NCBI RefSeq assembly: GCF_018622995.1
Contig: NZ_CP076022.1
Location: 868,001 to 932,000 of the forward strand
Source: Arthrobacter jiangjiafuii
GTDB lineage: Bacteria > Actinomycetota > Actinomycetes > Actinomycetales > Micrococcaceae
Length of the DNA: 64,000 nt
Reading direction: 5' to 3'
Under the pieces are notes generated by a model that saw only the letters and a program-made list of their open reading frames with translations, searched no databases and was not told the DNA's origin. Made by a program: the position numbers and the translations under genes. Shown in pieces: positions 18,009-26,918 of the stretch. Positions within the stretch are counted from its first letter, which is position 1. Every line of letters begins with the position of its first letter.

Positions 18009-19616
18009 CTAGATTTCCCAGGGTGCCTTGATCGGGAAGAACTTCTCCAGGAAGTCCGTGACCCGCTCCGCGCGTTCCTGCGCCGGGACTTCGGGGAAGC
18101 TGCCGTCGTTGAGGCAGAACAGGTCCATGTTCCGCTTGGCCAGCAGCTTGTCCATGCTCTTCAGGCCTGCGTAGGAGGTGGTATCCACGTACTTCACCTT
18201 CGCGGTTTCCTGCGTCACCGCGCGCCCGGTGAGCAGCGCGTAGTAGTGGTACAGCGAGTTGGTGACCGAGATGTTGTCCTTGGCGCGGAACCGGCTCGCG
18301 GCGGTGGCAGCGAACTCGTTGGGGAATTCCGCCTCCATTTCCAAGAGCACGCTTTTGCGCAGCGGTGCGGCAGTGTGTTCCAGATGCCGGGTGGTGATCC
18401 GGCCGAAGCGTTCCCAGAGCAGCCGTCGGTTCACTCGGGCGGCGTTCTCGAAGCCGCTGCGCTCCGGGTCGTTGGCGCCGAGGCCGATCCGGGTGCTGGC
18501 CTCAATGAACTTGGTAATGCCGCCGGGGGAGAAGAACAGGTCAGGGCCGACCGGGCGGCCGAAGAACATGTCGTCGTTGGAGTACAGGAAGTGCTCGGCG
18601 AGACCGGGAATGTGCTGCAGCTGGGCCTCGACGGCCTGCGAATTATGGGTGGGCAGCACCGAAGGGTCCTTGAAATGCTCCTCTGCACGGACAAAGGTCA
18701 CCGACGGGTGGTCGGCCAGCCAATCAGGCCGGTCCGAATCGGTGGCGATGAAGATGCGGCGGATCCAGGGCGCAAACATATAGACCGAGCGCAGGGCGTA
18801 CTTGAGCTCGTTGATGTGGCGGAAGCGGGCCTCGTTGTCGTCACCTTCGCCGACGACGGCGTCCTTCATCCGGGCGGCGCGGGCGGCCTGGTATTCGGCT
18901 GAGCTGCCGTCTACCCAGGAGAAGACGAGGTCCACGTCGAAGTCGATGTCGGTGGCGTGGTCCGCGAACATGTTCTCGATGGTCGGCCAGGTGAGTCCGT
19001 GCTTTTCCACGGTTCCGCGGACCACTTCGCTGGCCGGCAGGGTGCGGCGGGTCAGGGAGTTCTCCACCGGCAGCGTGATCTCGGAGCCGGCGAGGTCCCA
19101 GAGTTCCAGCTGCACCCCGGCGGAGGGGCCGAAGACCAGGTTGGTGCCGCTGACCGCCCGCGGACGGAAGACGCGGATGATCCGGGAGGTGTCCCCGGGA
19201 GCGAGCTCGCCGTCGGCAATCAACAGGGTGCGCGTCTTCTTGGTGTCCACGCTGCGCGAATAAAAGGGCTCCTCACGGCAGGCCTGGACCATGGCGCGGC
19301 GCAGTGCCGCCCGGTGGGCCAGATCGACGGCGATTACCGGGCGCTGGTCGTTGCCACGCACCAGCAGGTAGGAGATGCCGGCGTCGTCCAGCACTTTGCG
19401 GACAAACAGCAGGTCTTCGACCATGGCCTGGTTGGGTGTCAGGCCAGTGTCCATGAGCGTCAGCCGCCCCTTGACCTTGACGACGTCGGGACGGTGTTCC
19501 ACCCGCTGGACAACAGCCAGGGAGGCGGTCTGGAGATCTTCGCTCTCATGCACCGGTTCGGGGGTACCGAAATACACATCGTGTTCTGCGGCTATATCGG
19601 TAATCGGAACCTCCAA
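18009..19616 (-). CDS. Stealth family protein, sugar-phosphate transferase
   Basis: The protein has 535 residues. After an N-terminal region of about 220 residues come the Stealth conserved regions. CR1 is DVDLVFSWVDGS and CR2 is FRHINELKYALRSVYMFAPWI with IFIATDSDRPDW. FLYSNDDMFFGRP follows, then CR3 (HLEHTAAPLRKSVLLEME) and CR4 (LFCLNDG). Known members transfer hexose-1-phosphate to make phosphodiester-linked glycans, such as bacterial capsules. No capsule genes lie nearby, so the acceptor is unknown. The TTG at 19616 is the only upstream candidate, but its Shine-Dalgarno is poor and the GGAGG lies within the first codons, so the start is uncertain. Confidence 0.9.
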   Translation of the reverse strand: MEVPITDIAAEHDVYFGTPEPVHESEDLQTASLAVVQRVEHRPDVVKVKGRLTLMDTGLTPNQAMVEDLLFVRKVLDDAGISYLLVRGNDQRPVIAVDLAHRAALRRAMVQACREEPFYSRSVDTKKTRTLLIADGELAPGDTSRIIRVFRPRAVSGTNLVFGPSAGVQLELWDLAGSEITLPVENSLTRRTLPASEVVRGTVEKHGLTWPTIENMFADHATDIDFDVDLVFSWVDGSSAEYQAARAARMKDAVVGEGDDNEARFRHINELKYALRSVYMFAPWIRRIFIATDSDRPDWLADHPSVTFVRAEEHFKDPSVLPTHNSQAVEAQLQHIPGLAEHFLYSNDDMFFGRPVGPDLFFSPGGITKFIEASTRIGLGANDPERSGFENAARVNRRLLWERFGRITTRHLEHTAAPLRKSVLLEMEAEFPNEFAATAASRFRAKDNISVTNSLYHYYALLTGRAVTQETAKVKYVDTTSYAGLKSMDKLLAKRNMDLFCLNDGSFPEVPAQERAERVTDFLEKFFPIKAPWEI

Positions 19617-19822
19617 AGGGACTCAGATGCAGTGGACGGGCCGAGGCAGGCGGCCGCGGCTCGTGCGGCACTGCACGTTTAGGTGGTGCTCGTAACTGGT
19701 GCCGGCTTTCCGAGCGGAAACCGGATGGGCCGGGCGCCGGGACGGAAAGCCGGGAAGCTCTGGGCGCGGGCGCCGCTGCTCCGTAGCATGGATTGCTACC
19801 GCGGACATGGCTGGGAGCTGAT

Positions 19823-20467
19823 GTGAGATACCGTAACACCACGCTGGCGGCGGCGACGTTGCTTGTGCTCAGTATGTCATCCTGTGCCGGCCCGCCGGGC
19901 AACGGGGGTTCCTCCGAGCGTGCCTCGTGGTCCTCCTACACGACGACCGACGGTGCCCTGGTTTTTGAATACCCGGCCGATTGGACCGTGCAGGAACTCC
20001 CGCCGGCCGCCAACGATCCCGCCGGAGGCGTTTCGGTCCAGGTGAACGACGCCGGGGGAGACGCGGTGGCGCGGCTGGACACCGGGATTATCGCCGACCT
20101 TGTCTGCGCCGACCCGGACGAGGACGTGGCGTACACGGAGTACGACACTGAGCCGATGCCCGAGCTTGACTCCGAGCAGGGGACCGAGCAGCGGTTTGTC
20201 TACCGCTCCGTGGCCCCGTCATCACCCACCCGGGGCGACCCGATCGCCACCTACGCGGTGATCACCGAGATCGGCGACCGCGGGGAATGCGGTCTCTTCG
20301 ATTACTTCACCTTCACCAAATCCAGCGGTGGCCGATTCGCGGGCGCCTATCCGGCGGAAGAAGCAACGGAAGGCCAGTCATATCTCGACGGCGCCGCAGC
20401 CTATGAGAATACGGCGGAGTTCCGGGATATAAAGCGGATGCTGGTATCCCTGCGCGATACCCGCTGA
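19823..20467 (+). CDS. lipoprotein of unknown function
   Basis: The protein has 214 residues from a GTG at 19823 with GGGAG upstream; an upstream TTG is less likely because it lengthens the signal peptide. The signal ends LSMSSC, a lipobox. The mature part opens YTTTDGALVFEYPADWTVQ, the beta-sandwich start seen in PsbP/MK0293-like extracytoplasmic domains, and contains two further Cys that may pair. It lies divergent to the Stealth gene and upstream of two more exported proteins. No named function is recognised. Confidence 0.72.
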   Translation: MRYRNTTLAAATLLVLSMSSCAGPPGNGGSSERASWSSYTTTDGALVFEYPADWTVQELPPAANDPAGGVSVQVNDAGGDAVARLDTGIIADLVCADPDEDVAYTEYDTEPMPELDSEQGTEQRFVYRSVAPSSPTRGDPIATYAVITEIGDRGECGLFDYFTFTKSSGGRFAGAYPAEEATEGQSYLDGAAAYENTAEFRDIKRMLVSLRDTR

Positions 20468-20576
20468 CGCGTTTCCGGTTTCCTCTGGCGTGCTGTGGAT
20501 AAGTCCGTATGCTTGCGGCAGCCTCGTACTATTGGCGTCACTCACAGTCCCGCACCATGTCCTGGGGGTTCTTCCG

Positions 20577-21263
20577 ATGATCCATGAGCGTGTTCGTGCC
20601 TGGTCCGGTTTTGCGGTTGTCCGGGTCGGTGCCCTGGGGGTGGCGGCCGTTCTGGTGCTGGGCGGCTGTTCCGGTGACGGTGAGCCCGGGGCTGAGGCGG
20701 CTGAAGCGTCGAGCAGTGCCAGCCCAAGCAGCGGGGCCACTGCCAGTGCGTCTGCCCCGTCGAGTCCGACGCAGGCTCCCACTCTTGCTGCCTACAAGCC
20801 GGCCTCCGCGGAGGGTCCCGCCGAGAATGTTCCGCTGCCTGTGATGCCGGAGCTTGCGAAGCAGGAGTCCAAGGAAGGTCTGGAAGCCTTTGCGAGGCAC
20901 TGGTACGCACTAATCAACTACGGATACGAGACTGGTGAAGCTGGACCAGTGAAGGCCGTAAGTGGGGAGAGCTGCAATATTTGCGCTAATTACTACCCCC
21001 AACTAGAGACTGCTTTCGTAGATGACGATTGGATGGGCGGAGGGCAAGTTGAGACCCGCTCGGTAAAGTCTGATTTCGTTGTAACACCTGAGGGGCGTTA
21101 TCAAGTTCTGATCCAAATTAGCCAACAGTCCATGGATTTCTATTCACCTGGCGAGTACCTAGGAACTCGAGAAATTAGTTCGTTGGATCTAGGTGTGCAG
21201 ATGATCGAAGCGACGTACCGTGACGGAGAGTGGTTCGCGGATGACGTCGTTAAGATCCAGTAA
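20577..21263 (+). CDS. DUF6318 family lipoprotein
   Basis: The protein has 228 residues from the ATG at 20577. The signal peptide ends VLGGC (lipobox), followed by a Ser/Ala/Pro/Thr spacer and the DUF6318 domain, whose core includes LEAFARHWYALINYGYETG and CNICANYYPQLE. The family is restricted to actinobacteria and has no known role. From about base 20900 onward the GC content falls to roughly 45-53% per 60-base line, against near 70% nearby, so the C-terminal half looks foreign. The stop overlaps the start of the next gene. Confidence 0.82.
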   Translation: MIHERVRAWSGFAVVRVGALGVAAVLVLGGCSGDGEPGAEAAEASSSASPSSGATASASAPSSPTQAPTLAAYKPASAEGPAENVPLPVMPELAKQESKEGLEAFARHWYALINYGYETGEAGPVKAVSGESCNICANYYPQLETAFVDDDWMGGGQVETRSVKSDFVVTPEGRYQVLIQISQQSMDFYSPGEYLGTREISSLDLGVQMIEATYRDGEWFADDVVKIQ

Positions 21264-22167
21264 TCGGCTGCGCTTCCCTTTGAACAAGATGGTAGGGCTG
21301 TTAGTTTCGACTGCTATCGTCTTCGGCCTAGGGTCCGCCTCGGCCCAAGCTGCCGTCGTCGAATCCGATATCAACGAGGGGGCTGTCCTAGCTAAAGCGA
21401 TATATTTTCAGGATTCCAAAAGCGGCGTATGGACAGAACTGCCGATCGGACTGGCCCAAGACACTAGCGACTATCGATACGAACTTGCCTGCTTCGATAT
21501 GCCTGAAGGCGCTGGGGATATGACATGTATTGGCGGCCTTCCAATCAGGTGCCAAGCCGGGGAAAACGGCCGTGTGGTCCAGTGGTACAGCGGACTGCGA
21601 GGCACCAGCCCAGATCAATGGACGGAGTTCGGCTCACCGTCATGTATTTATGATGAAGAACCAGCGAGCCTCGGAGAACAAATCAGTGCAGTGATTCTCT
21701 CCGAGTTCCAGTCCCGGCCCATAGCGGCCGGGAGTCTGGGGATGCAGCCTAGCCCGCACACACTGATCGGCGCCCAGACCAACTTCTACGTAGAGGCCCG
21801 TGAGCAGACGTTCGACTTCGTCCTGTTGGGCCAGGACCTTCGGATCATCGCCACGCCCACCGAATATGAGTGGACCTACGGCGACGGAACCAGCTACGGC
21901 CCGGCACCGTTTGCCGGTGGCCCGTTGCCGGAAAGCCGGTGGGGCGAGAAGACCGCCACCAGCCACGTTTACGGTGCCACCGGTGATGTCCAAGCCTCTG
22001 TCGTGGTCCACTTCTCCGGCGAATACTCCATCAACGGCGGGCCCCTCGTGCCGATCGACGGACGGGCCTCGGTTCCGTCCGCGCCGCAGACCGTGAGCGT
22101 ATGGCGCTCCACCTCGAACAACGTCGCCGACGACTGCCTGATCAACCCGGCCGGTTACGGCTGCTGA
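21241..22167 (+). CDS. secreted protein with PKD-like domain
   Basis: The protein has 308 residues from the ATG at 21241, overlapping the DUF6318 gene by 23 bases; a GTG at 21220 is an alternative. The signal peptide runs through VGLLVSTAIVFGLGSASAQAA. The N-terminal part carries several Cys (ACFDM, MTCIGG, IRCQAG, SCIYD). The C-terminal part has a PKD signature, EYEWTYGDG with TATSHVYGATGDVQASVVV. The first half has low GC (about 43-52% in places) and the second half returns to about 70%. Binding or adhesion is a guess. Confidence 0.78.
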   Translation: MTSLRSSNRLRFPLNKMVGLLVSTAIVFGLGSASAQAAVVESDINEGAVLAKAIYFQDSKSGVWTELPIGLAQDTSDYRYELACFDMPEGAGDMTCIGGLPIRCQAGENGRVVQWYSGLRGTSPDQWTEFGSPSCIYDEEPASLGEQISAVILSEFQSRPIAAGSLGMQPSPHTLIGAQTNFYVEAREQTFDFVLLGQDLRIIATPTEYEWTYGDGTSYGPAPFAGGPLPESRWGEKTATSHVYGATGDVQASVVVHFSGEYSINGGPLVPIDGRASVPSAPQTVSVWRSTSNNVADDCLINPAGYGC

Positions 22168-22964
22168 CCTGACTGCAACCTGCCGGGCCGCGGCACCCGG
22201 AACAGCGTCCGGGGATCCTGCAGCAGCGCCGGATACGCAAAGTCCCGCCGCCGGATTTCACCGCTGACGGTCACCGGGCGCCGCGCCGTGTCATTCGTGA
22301 GCCGCACCGGCCCCACGGTTCCGGCCAGCAGCACCGACCGGTCGGCACCGAGAAGCACAACGTCGTCGCCGTCGTCCATGTCCTCCAGGAACCTCACCAG
22401 CGTACGGCCCTTCTTGCCAGCCACCGGGGTTCCCTTTACCGAGAGCATTGGCAGTTCAATCACCGGTTCCCCGGCGGCGCCGGGCACGGGCCGGGCCACC
22501 CACAGGGCATCGCCGCCGGGCTCGGACGGCAGCGCAGGATGCTCCGGCTCCGGCCACACATACGGCAGCCCGCCGGGAGTCTCCGGAAACAGCGGAGCGT
22601 AAACCTCGGGGGATTTTGTGATCAGGTTTGAGCGGTGGCTTTCATGAAAGGCAGCGTCGCCGAACCAGGGCGGCAGGACGACGTCGGCCTCCGCGGCCTC
22701 GGGGGCGAACTCCAGAAGCTGCTCATACACCGTGTCCGCATGCCCGCGCGCAATCCACTCATTGGTCATCGCCAACCCGTAGGCGGTCAGCGCCGGCACG
22801 TAGCCCATCCACATCTTCATGGCCGGGTGGCTCTGCCAGCCATAGTCCGGAATCACCAGGGCGCGGAGCACCTGAAGCGTCTCGACGCGCTGCTTGCCCA
22901 GCCGGGCCTGGTCCAGGACCCGGGCGCTGCGGGGAAAGCTGTCATAGGGGAGGAACGTCTGCAC
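22155..22964 (-). CDS. pyrimidine dimer DNA glycosylase/endonuclease V-like protein with C-terminal extension
   Basis: The protein has 269 residues from a GTG at 22964. The N-terminal 140 residues match the phage T4 endonuclease V-like family found in actinobacteria: MQTFLPYDSFPRSARVLDQARLGKQR, then HPAMKMWMGYVPALTAYG. Phage enzymes of the family cut at UV photoproducts. The C-terminal 120 residues (ELPMLSVKGTPVAGKK, VRFLEDMDDGDDVVLLG) are an added domain I cannot name. Repair activity is by homology only. It is convergent with the PKD gene and overlaps it by 13 bases. Confidence 0.75.
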   Translation of the reverse strand: MQTFLPYDSFPRSARVLDQARLGKQRVETLQVLRALVIPDYGWQSHPAMKMWMGYVPALTAYGLAMTNEWIARGHADTVYEQLLEFAPEAAEADVVLPPWFGDAAFHESHRSNLITKSPEVYAPLFPETPGGLPYVWPEPEHPALPSEPGGDALWVARPVPGAAGEPVIELPMLSVKGTPVAGKKGRTLVRFLEDMDDGDDVVLLGADRSVLLAGTVGPVRLTNDTARRPVTVSGEIRRRDFAYPALLQDPRTLFRVPRPGRLQSGQQP

Positions 22965-22976
22965 CGGATCAGTGTG

Positions 22977-23528
22977 TCACTCGGCGGGGCGGGGCAGCGG
23001 GCGGGACAGGATGAAGTCGCGGAAAACATGCTGGCCCACGACGAAGCTCCGCCGGCCGGACTCCACGAAGCCGGACTTCCGGTAGAACGCCTGGGCCCGT
23101 TCGTTCAGGTCGTTCACGCCAAGCCACAGCGAGCGGTATCCCTCGCCGGCAGCCATGGAAACGGCGGCATCCATGAGGAGTACTGCCGTCCCGGAACCGT
23201 GGGCGGATGGATGCACGTAGCACTTGGAAAGTTCGGCGACCGGTCCGGGCACCTCCTGCAGGGCCGCTGCCACCTCCGGATCGGCAGGCGGCGCGAGGAC
23301 CAGCAGGGCATAGCCGATGATGTCGCCGCGGTCCCGGGCTGCCAGGACCCGCATCGATCGCTCCGCCAGATACCGCTGGAAGGATGCCTCCGACAGATGG
23401 GCGGCCACAAAGGCGGCGCTGTCCTGCGCGGTTACCGCCGGCGGGCAGGCCAGCGGAAAGGTCAGGGCCGCCAGGGCGGAGAGTTCTGCGGCGTCGGCGG
23501 GTTCAGCCCGGGAAACGGAAACGGTCAC
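22977..23528 (-). CDS. GNAT family N-acetyltransferase
   Basis: The protein has 183 residues. The acetyl-CoA motif region is LSKCYVHPSAHGSGTAVLLMDAAV, followed by LWLGVNDLNERAQAFYRKSGFV, the typical C-terminal half of the GNAT fold. The N-terminus (RAEPADAAELSALAALTFP) is also typical. The substrate is unknown. It lies 12 bases upstream of the endonuclease V-like gene on the same strand and may be co-transcribed with it. Confidence 0.88.
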   Translation of the reverse strand: MTVSVSRAEPADAAELSALAALTFPLACPPAVTAQDSAAFVAAHLSEASFQRYLAERSMRVLAARDRGDIIGYALLVLAPPADPEVAAALQEVPGPVAELSKCYVHPSAHGSGTAVLLMDAAVSMAAGEGYRSLWLGVNDLNERAQAFYRKSGFVESGRRSFVVGQHVFRDFILSRPLPRPAE

Positions 23529-23580
23529 AGGTCCAGCTTAGGCACGGGGAATTGCGGCACGCCCGGCGCAACGGCAGGGA

Positions 23581-24216
23581 TCAGTACTGTGCGTACTGTT
23601 CCCCGACGGCCAGCGGTGCTCCGGTCCGGTTGTCCGGCCCGGGCAGCGGGCACGCCCAGGCTTCGTCGTACGCGCAGGAGGGGTTGTAGAGGAAGTTGAA
23701 GTCCAGGACCAGGCTCCCCGGAGCCGCACCCAGTCCCAGGGAGGCGCCCTTGATCGTGTCCAGCAGGTACCGTCCGCCGCCGTAGCTGCCGCCGTCGGTG
23801 CCGGAGAGCGCATCGCGCACGGGCAGGAAGATCCCGCCGCCGTAGGACGCCAGCCGCCACACGGCAAGCCGGCCCACGCCGTCGGCCGCCACCGTGCCCA
23901 GCCGCACAAACGGCACCACGCCGTCGGTCCCGGTGGGGACGTCCATTCTCTGGCCTGCGCCGTCGTCGTCAATCAGCGCATCGCAGCGCAGGTCCGGATC
24001 GTAGGGCCCGATCTCCAGTCCGCGGAAACGCGCCCGGGCGGCAGGCTTCAGCGGGGATGCGGGGTGCTCGGCGAAGAGCTTGTCGCGTTCGGCGCGCCAG
24101 AGGCCGTGGGCGTACGACGGCGACACCTCCTGGGCGGTGAGCCGCACCTGGGCGTACAGGCCGAAGACGCGCTGCCGCCAATCCGCTGTCTGCAGCACTG
24201 TGACAGGTGGGGTCAT
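23581..24216 (-). CDS. DUF1684 family protein
   Basis: The protein has 211 residues from the ATG at 24216; in-frame sequence further upstream is antisense to the TauE gene and is rejected. Hallmarks are WRAERDKLFAEHPASPL, YGGGIFLPVRDAL, GTDGGSYGGGRYLLDTIKG, LVLDFNFLYNPSCAYDEAWACPLPGPDN and a C-terminal Gly-Glu-Gln-Tyr. The family is widespread, with a possible flavin-like pocket, but has no established function. It is divergently transcribed from the TauE/SafE gene with a 22-base gap. Confidence 0.85.
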   Translation of the reverse strand: MTPPVTVLQTADWRQRVFGLYAQVRLTAQEVSPSYAHGLWRAERDKLFAEHPASPLKPAARARFRGLEIGPYDPDLRCDALIDDDGAGQRMDVPTGTDGVVPFVRLGTVAADGVGRLAVWRLASYGGGIFLPVRDALSGTDGGSYGGGRYLLDTIKGASLGLGAAPGSLVLDFNFLYNPSCAYDEAWACPLPGPDNRTGAPLAVGEQYAQY

Positions 24217-24226
24217 TGGTTCAGCG

Positions 24227-24232
24227 TAGTGT
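24227..24232 (+). promoter_or_regulatory. -10 box TAGTGT of a leaderless gene
   Basis: TAGTGT lies six bases before the GTG at 24239. No Shine-Dalgarno sequence is present, so the messenger RNA probably starts at the initiation codon. Confidence 0.6.
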
Positions 24233-24238
24233 GTTCGG

Positions 24239-24991
24239 GTGACTACCGGACTCCTCATCGTCGTGCTCGTGGCAGTTTTTATCGGTGCGATTGCGCAGCG
24301 GATTGCCGGCCTGGGTTTTGCCCTGCTCATCTCTCCGTTCCTCGTGATCCTGCTGGGTTCGCACGGCGGCGTGCTCATGGTGAACGTGTGCGGGCTCGTT
24401 TCGTCGGCGCTGATCATGTTCCGTGTCTGGAAGGACATCGACTGGAGCATGTACCGCTGGCTGGCCGTGCCGGCGGTTATCGGCAGCGTGCCGGCGTCGG
24501 CGGCGGCCGTGTACCTGCCAGCGGGACCCATGGCAGTGGTGGTGGGAGCCGTGGTGCTGGCAGCGCTGAGTGTTTCCCTGCTGATGCAGCGGACCTCGGT
24601 GACCGTGACCGGCAACGGGGCCAAAGCGGTGGCCGGTTTCGTCTCAGGTGTCACCAATGCCGTGGCCGGGGTGGGCGGGCCCTCGGTCAGCGCCTACGCC
24701 CTGATGGCGCGCTGGCCGCAGCGTCCGTTCGCGGCCACCCTGCAGCCGTTTTTTGTCACCATCGCCGTTGTCACGCTGACCGCCAAGATCTCCCTTGACC
24801 CCGGCCAGATGCCGCCGTTCCAGGCCTGGGCCTGGGCGTTGATCGCCCTGATGATCATCGGTGGTATCTACGCCGGCGAGAAGCTGCAGCGTTTCATCCG
24901 CGATGACCAGGCCCGCGCCGCCGTCGTCGTCATCGCCTTCTTCGGTGCAGCCGCTGCGCTGACCAAGGGGATCATCGACCTGGTGGCCTGA
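24239..24991 (+). CDS. TauE/SafE family membrane permease
   Basis: The protein has 250 residues with about eight hydrophobic helices. Landmarks are IAGLGFALLISPFLVILLG in the first half and VAGFVSGVTNAVAGVGGPSVSAYAL in the second, the internal duplication typical of TauE/SafE. Members export sulfite, sulfoacetate or other organosulfur anions. No sulfur genes lie nearby, so the substrate is open. GTG start, probably leaderless. Confidence 0.88.
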   Translation: MTTGLLIVVLVAVFIGAIAQRIAGLGFALLISPFLVILLGSHGGVLMVNVCGLVSSALIMFRVWKDIDWSMYRWLAVPAVIGSVPASAAAVYLPAGPMAVVVGAVVLAALSVSLLMQRTSVTVTGNGAKAVAGFVSGVTNAVAGVGGPSVSAYALMARWPQRPFAATLQPFFVTIAVVTLTAKISLDPGQMPPFQAWAWALIALMIIGGIYAGEKLQRFIRDDQARAAVVVIAFFGAAAALTKGIIDLVA

Positions 24992-25092
24992 GTCACTGGC
25001 GATCCACTGAGGAGCCACGCCTCCCGAGCAGCCCGCCGGTCCACGGCGCGGCCTCAACGTTCCGCCGCGCGGCGGATGGGACGATAGGAACG

Positions 25093-26379
25093 ATGAAACT
25101 CTTTACCCGCCCGAAAACCCCGGGTGTCCTTCCCATGCCGCTGTGGCTCCAGGGCGTGGTCGAACTCGGCCAGGCCGCGGTGCTCTCCGCGCTGCTCGTT
25201 TTTGTGCCCCTGACCGGAGTCTGGTTTGCCGACGGCTTCGCCGACCGCGACTTCACGTCGCTGGCCCGCTTGGGCGGGCAGGGCTGGCTGCTGATCCACG
25301 GCGTGCCGCTGACCCTGACATTGCCGGCCGGCACAGCCGGCGCCGCTGCCGCACCGGCGGTGCTGTCACTGTTCCCGCTGGGCCTGACGCTCATTCCCTT
25401 CTTCCTGTCCTGGCGCGCCGGCCGGCGGCTGGCCCAGGCCTCCTACACCGACCAGTTGTGGCAGGCGCTCCTTGGCGCGCTGGGAACGTATGCGCTTCTC
25501 GGCACCGCCGCCGCCTATTTCTCCTCGGACGGCGGCGTGTCCATCTCGCTGACCGCCGGTGCCCTGATCCCGCTGATCGCTGCCGGGCTGGGATTGATTG
25601 TCGGTGCCCGCCGCGAGGCCGGCTCCTGGATCCGGCTGATCGGGGTGGACCTGACCGACTGGATTTCCCGCACCAGCCAGCATTCGCGCTGGGCCGGATC
25701 CTACGTATGGTCGGTCATCCGCGCCGGGGTCGTGGGCATCACAGCGGCGCTGGGTTTCTCGGCACTGCTGGTCACCGCAGCCCTGGCGATGAGCTGGGCC
25801 GAGATTGTCACCGTCTACCAGCACCTCGACGCCGGCATCATCGGCGGCGCCGTGCTCACCGTCGTCGAGGTGGGCCTGATGCCCAACTTTGTGGGCTGGG
25901 CACTGGGGTGGACCTCGGGCGCCGGATTCTCCCTGGGGACCGGCAGCATCATCAGTCCGCTCGAAACCACGGTTGGTCCGCTGCCTGCCCTTCCGGTGCT
26001 GGCCGCCCTGCCCTCCGGCGGGATGGAGTACGCCTACGCGGTGCTGGCGCTTCCGGTGTTCGCCGGCATCCTGGCCGGCTGGTGGTTCCTGCGTGAGGGC
26101 GAAAACCACTTCGACGAATGGCTGTCCCTGAAGATCCGGGCCCGCTGGTTCACGGCTCCGGTGTCCACGCTGCTGCTGGGGATCTTCGTGGGCCTGGTGT
26201 CCGGAATCCTGGCCGCCGCCGCGGTTCTTGTTTCCAGCGGATCGGCAGGCATCGGCCGGTTTGTTGACCTGGGGGCCGACCCGTTGTGGACGGGCATCTG
26301 GATTGCCGCCGAGGTGGCCGTGGGCACCGTGGTGGGCTACGCCGTCGGGCCCTGGCTCGAGCGCGAAGAGCGCCCCTGA
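25093..26379 (+). CDS. DUF6350 family integral membrane protein (PerM-like)
   Basis: The protein has 428 residues with about ten membrane helices, including LWLQGVVELGQAAVLSALLVFVPL, YVWSVIRAGVVGITAALGFSAL and VEVGLMPNFVGWALGWTSG. This is the actinobacterial family that usually sits just upstream of purN, as here. The mycobacterial member PerM is linked to cell division and growth under stress; transfer of that role is inference. The 3' end overlaps the convergent signal peptidase gene by 43 bases. The start has little Shine-Dalgarno support. Confidence 0.83.
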   Translation: MKLFTRPKTPGVLPMPLWLQGVVELGQAAVLSALLVFVPLTGVWFADGFADRDFTSLARLGGQGWLLIHGVPLTLTLPAGTAGAAAAPAVLSLFPLGLTLIPFFLSWRAGRRLAQASYTDQLWQALLGALGTYALLGTAAAYFSSDGGVSISLTAGALIPLIAAGLGLIVGARREAGSWIRLIGVDLTDWISRTSQHSRWAGSYVWSVIRAGVVGITAALGFSALLVTAALAMSWAEIVTVYQHLDAGIIGGAVLTVVEVGLMPNFVGWALGWTSGAGFSLGTGSIISPLETTVGPLPALPVLAALPSGGMEYAYAVLALPVFAGILAGWWFLREGENHFDEWLSLKIRARWFTAPVSTLLLGIFVGLVSGILAAAAVLVSSGSAGIGRFVDLGADPLWTGIWIAAEVAVGTVVGYAVGPWLEREERP

Positions 26380-26918
26380 CGGAAGTGCTGGAAGACCAGC
26401 AGCGTCCCGTAGCCAAACAAAGCTATGGCCAGCACCGGGCGCAGCCAGGAAAGCCGGCCGCGCTCGGCGAGCAGGTCCGGATAGCCGGCATAGGGGAGTG
26501 CCGCCACGACCCGGCCCTGCACCGCGGAGCCCGGAACCGGCGCATCGGGCAGCGCGTTTGCGTCCCCCTGCAGGATCAGGTTCCACGACCCGTCTGCTGC
26601 GGCAACAAATCCGGTCAGGCGGTGCGTGACCGGTAGCGCATCCGGAGCGGACCCGGCGGGCAGGTACGTCAGGACATCCCCCGGCCGGACGGCGGAGGGA
26701 TCGACCTCCCGCAACAGGACCACATCACCCGGGCGCAGGCCGGGTTCCATGGAGGATGTCAGGACTGTCAGCGGGCGCAGGCCCACCAGGGCGGGCCCGG
26801 CGAGCAGGCCAAGCAAGGTCGCGAGGACGCACACCATGGCCAGGTTCCCCATCAGGGGAAGGAATCTGCGGCGGCGTTTCAGCGCGGCAGGATCCCGCCG
26901 GTGTACTCCGACTGGCAC
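26337..26918 (-). CDS. signal peptidase I (archaeal/ER-type, SipW-like)
   Basis: The protein has 193 residues from a GTG at 26918 that lies 40 bases inside the preceding gene. The catalytic Ser is in LTSSMEPGLRPGDVV, and PVTHRLTG supplies the His that replaces Lys in the ER/archaeal subtype. Helices at both ends (LAMVCVLATLLGLLAGPALVG and WLRPVLAIALFGYGTLLV) anchor it in the membrane. It removes signal peptides outside the membrane. No TasA-like partner is seen nearby, so its clients are unknown. Confidence 0.85.
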   Translation of the reverse strand: MPVGVHRRDPAALKRRRRFLPLMGNLAMVCVLATLLGLLAGPALVGLRPLTVLTSSMEPGLRPGDVVLLREVDPSAVRPGDVLTYLPAGSAPDALPVTHRLTGFVAAADGSWNLILQGDANALPDAPVPGSAVQGRVVAALPYAGYPDLLAERGRLSWLRPVLAIALFGYGTLLVFQHFRQGRSSRSSQGPTA

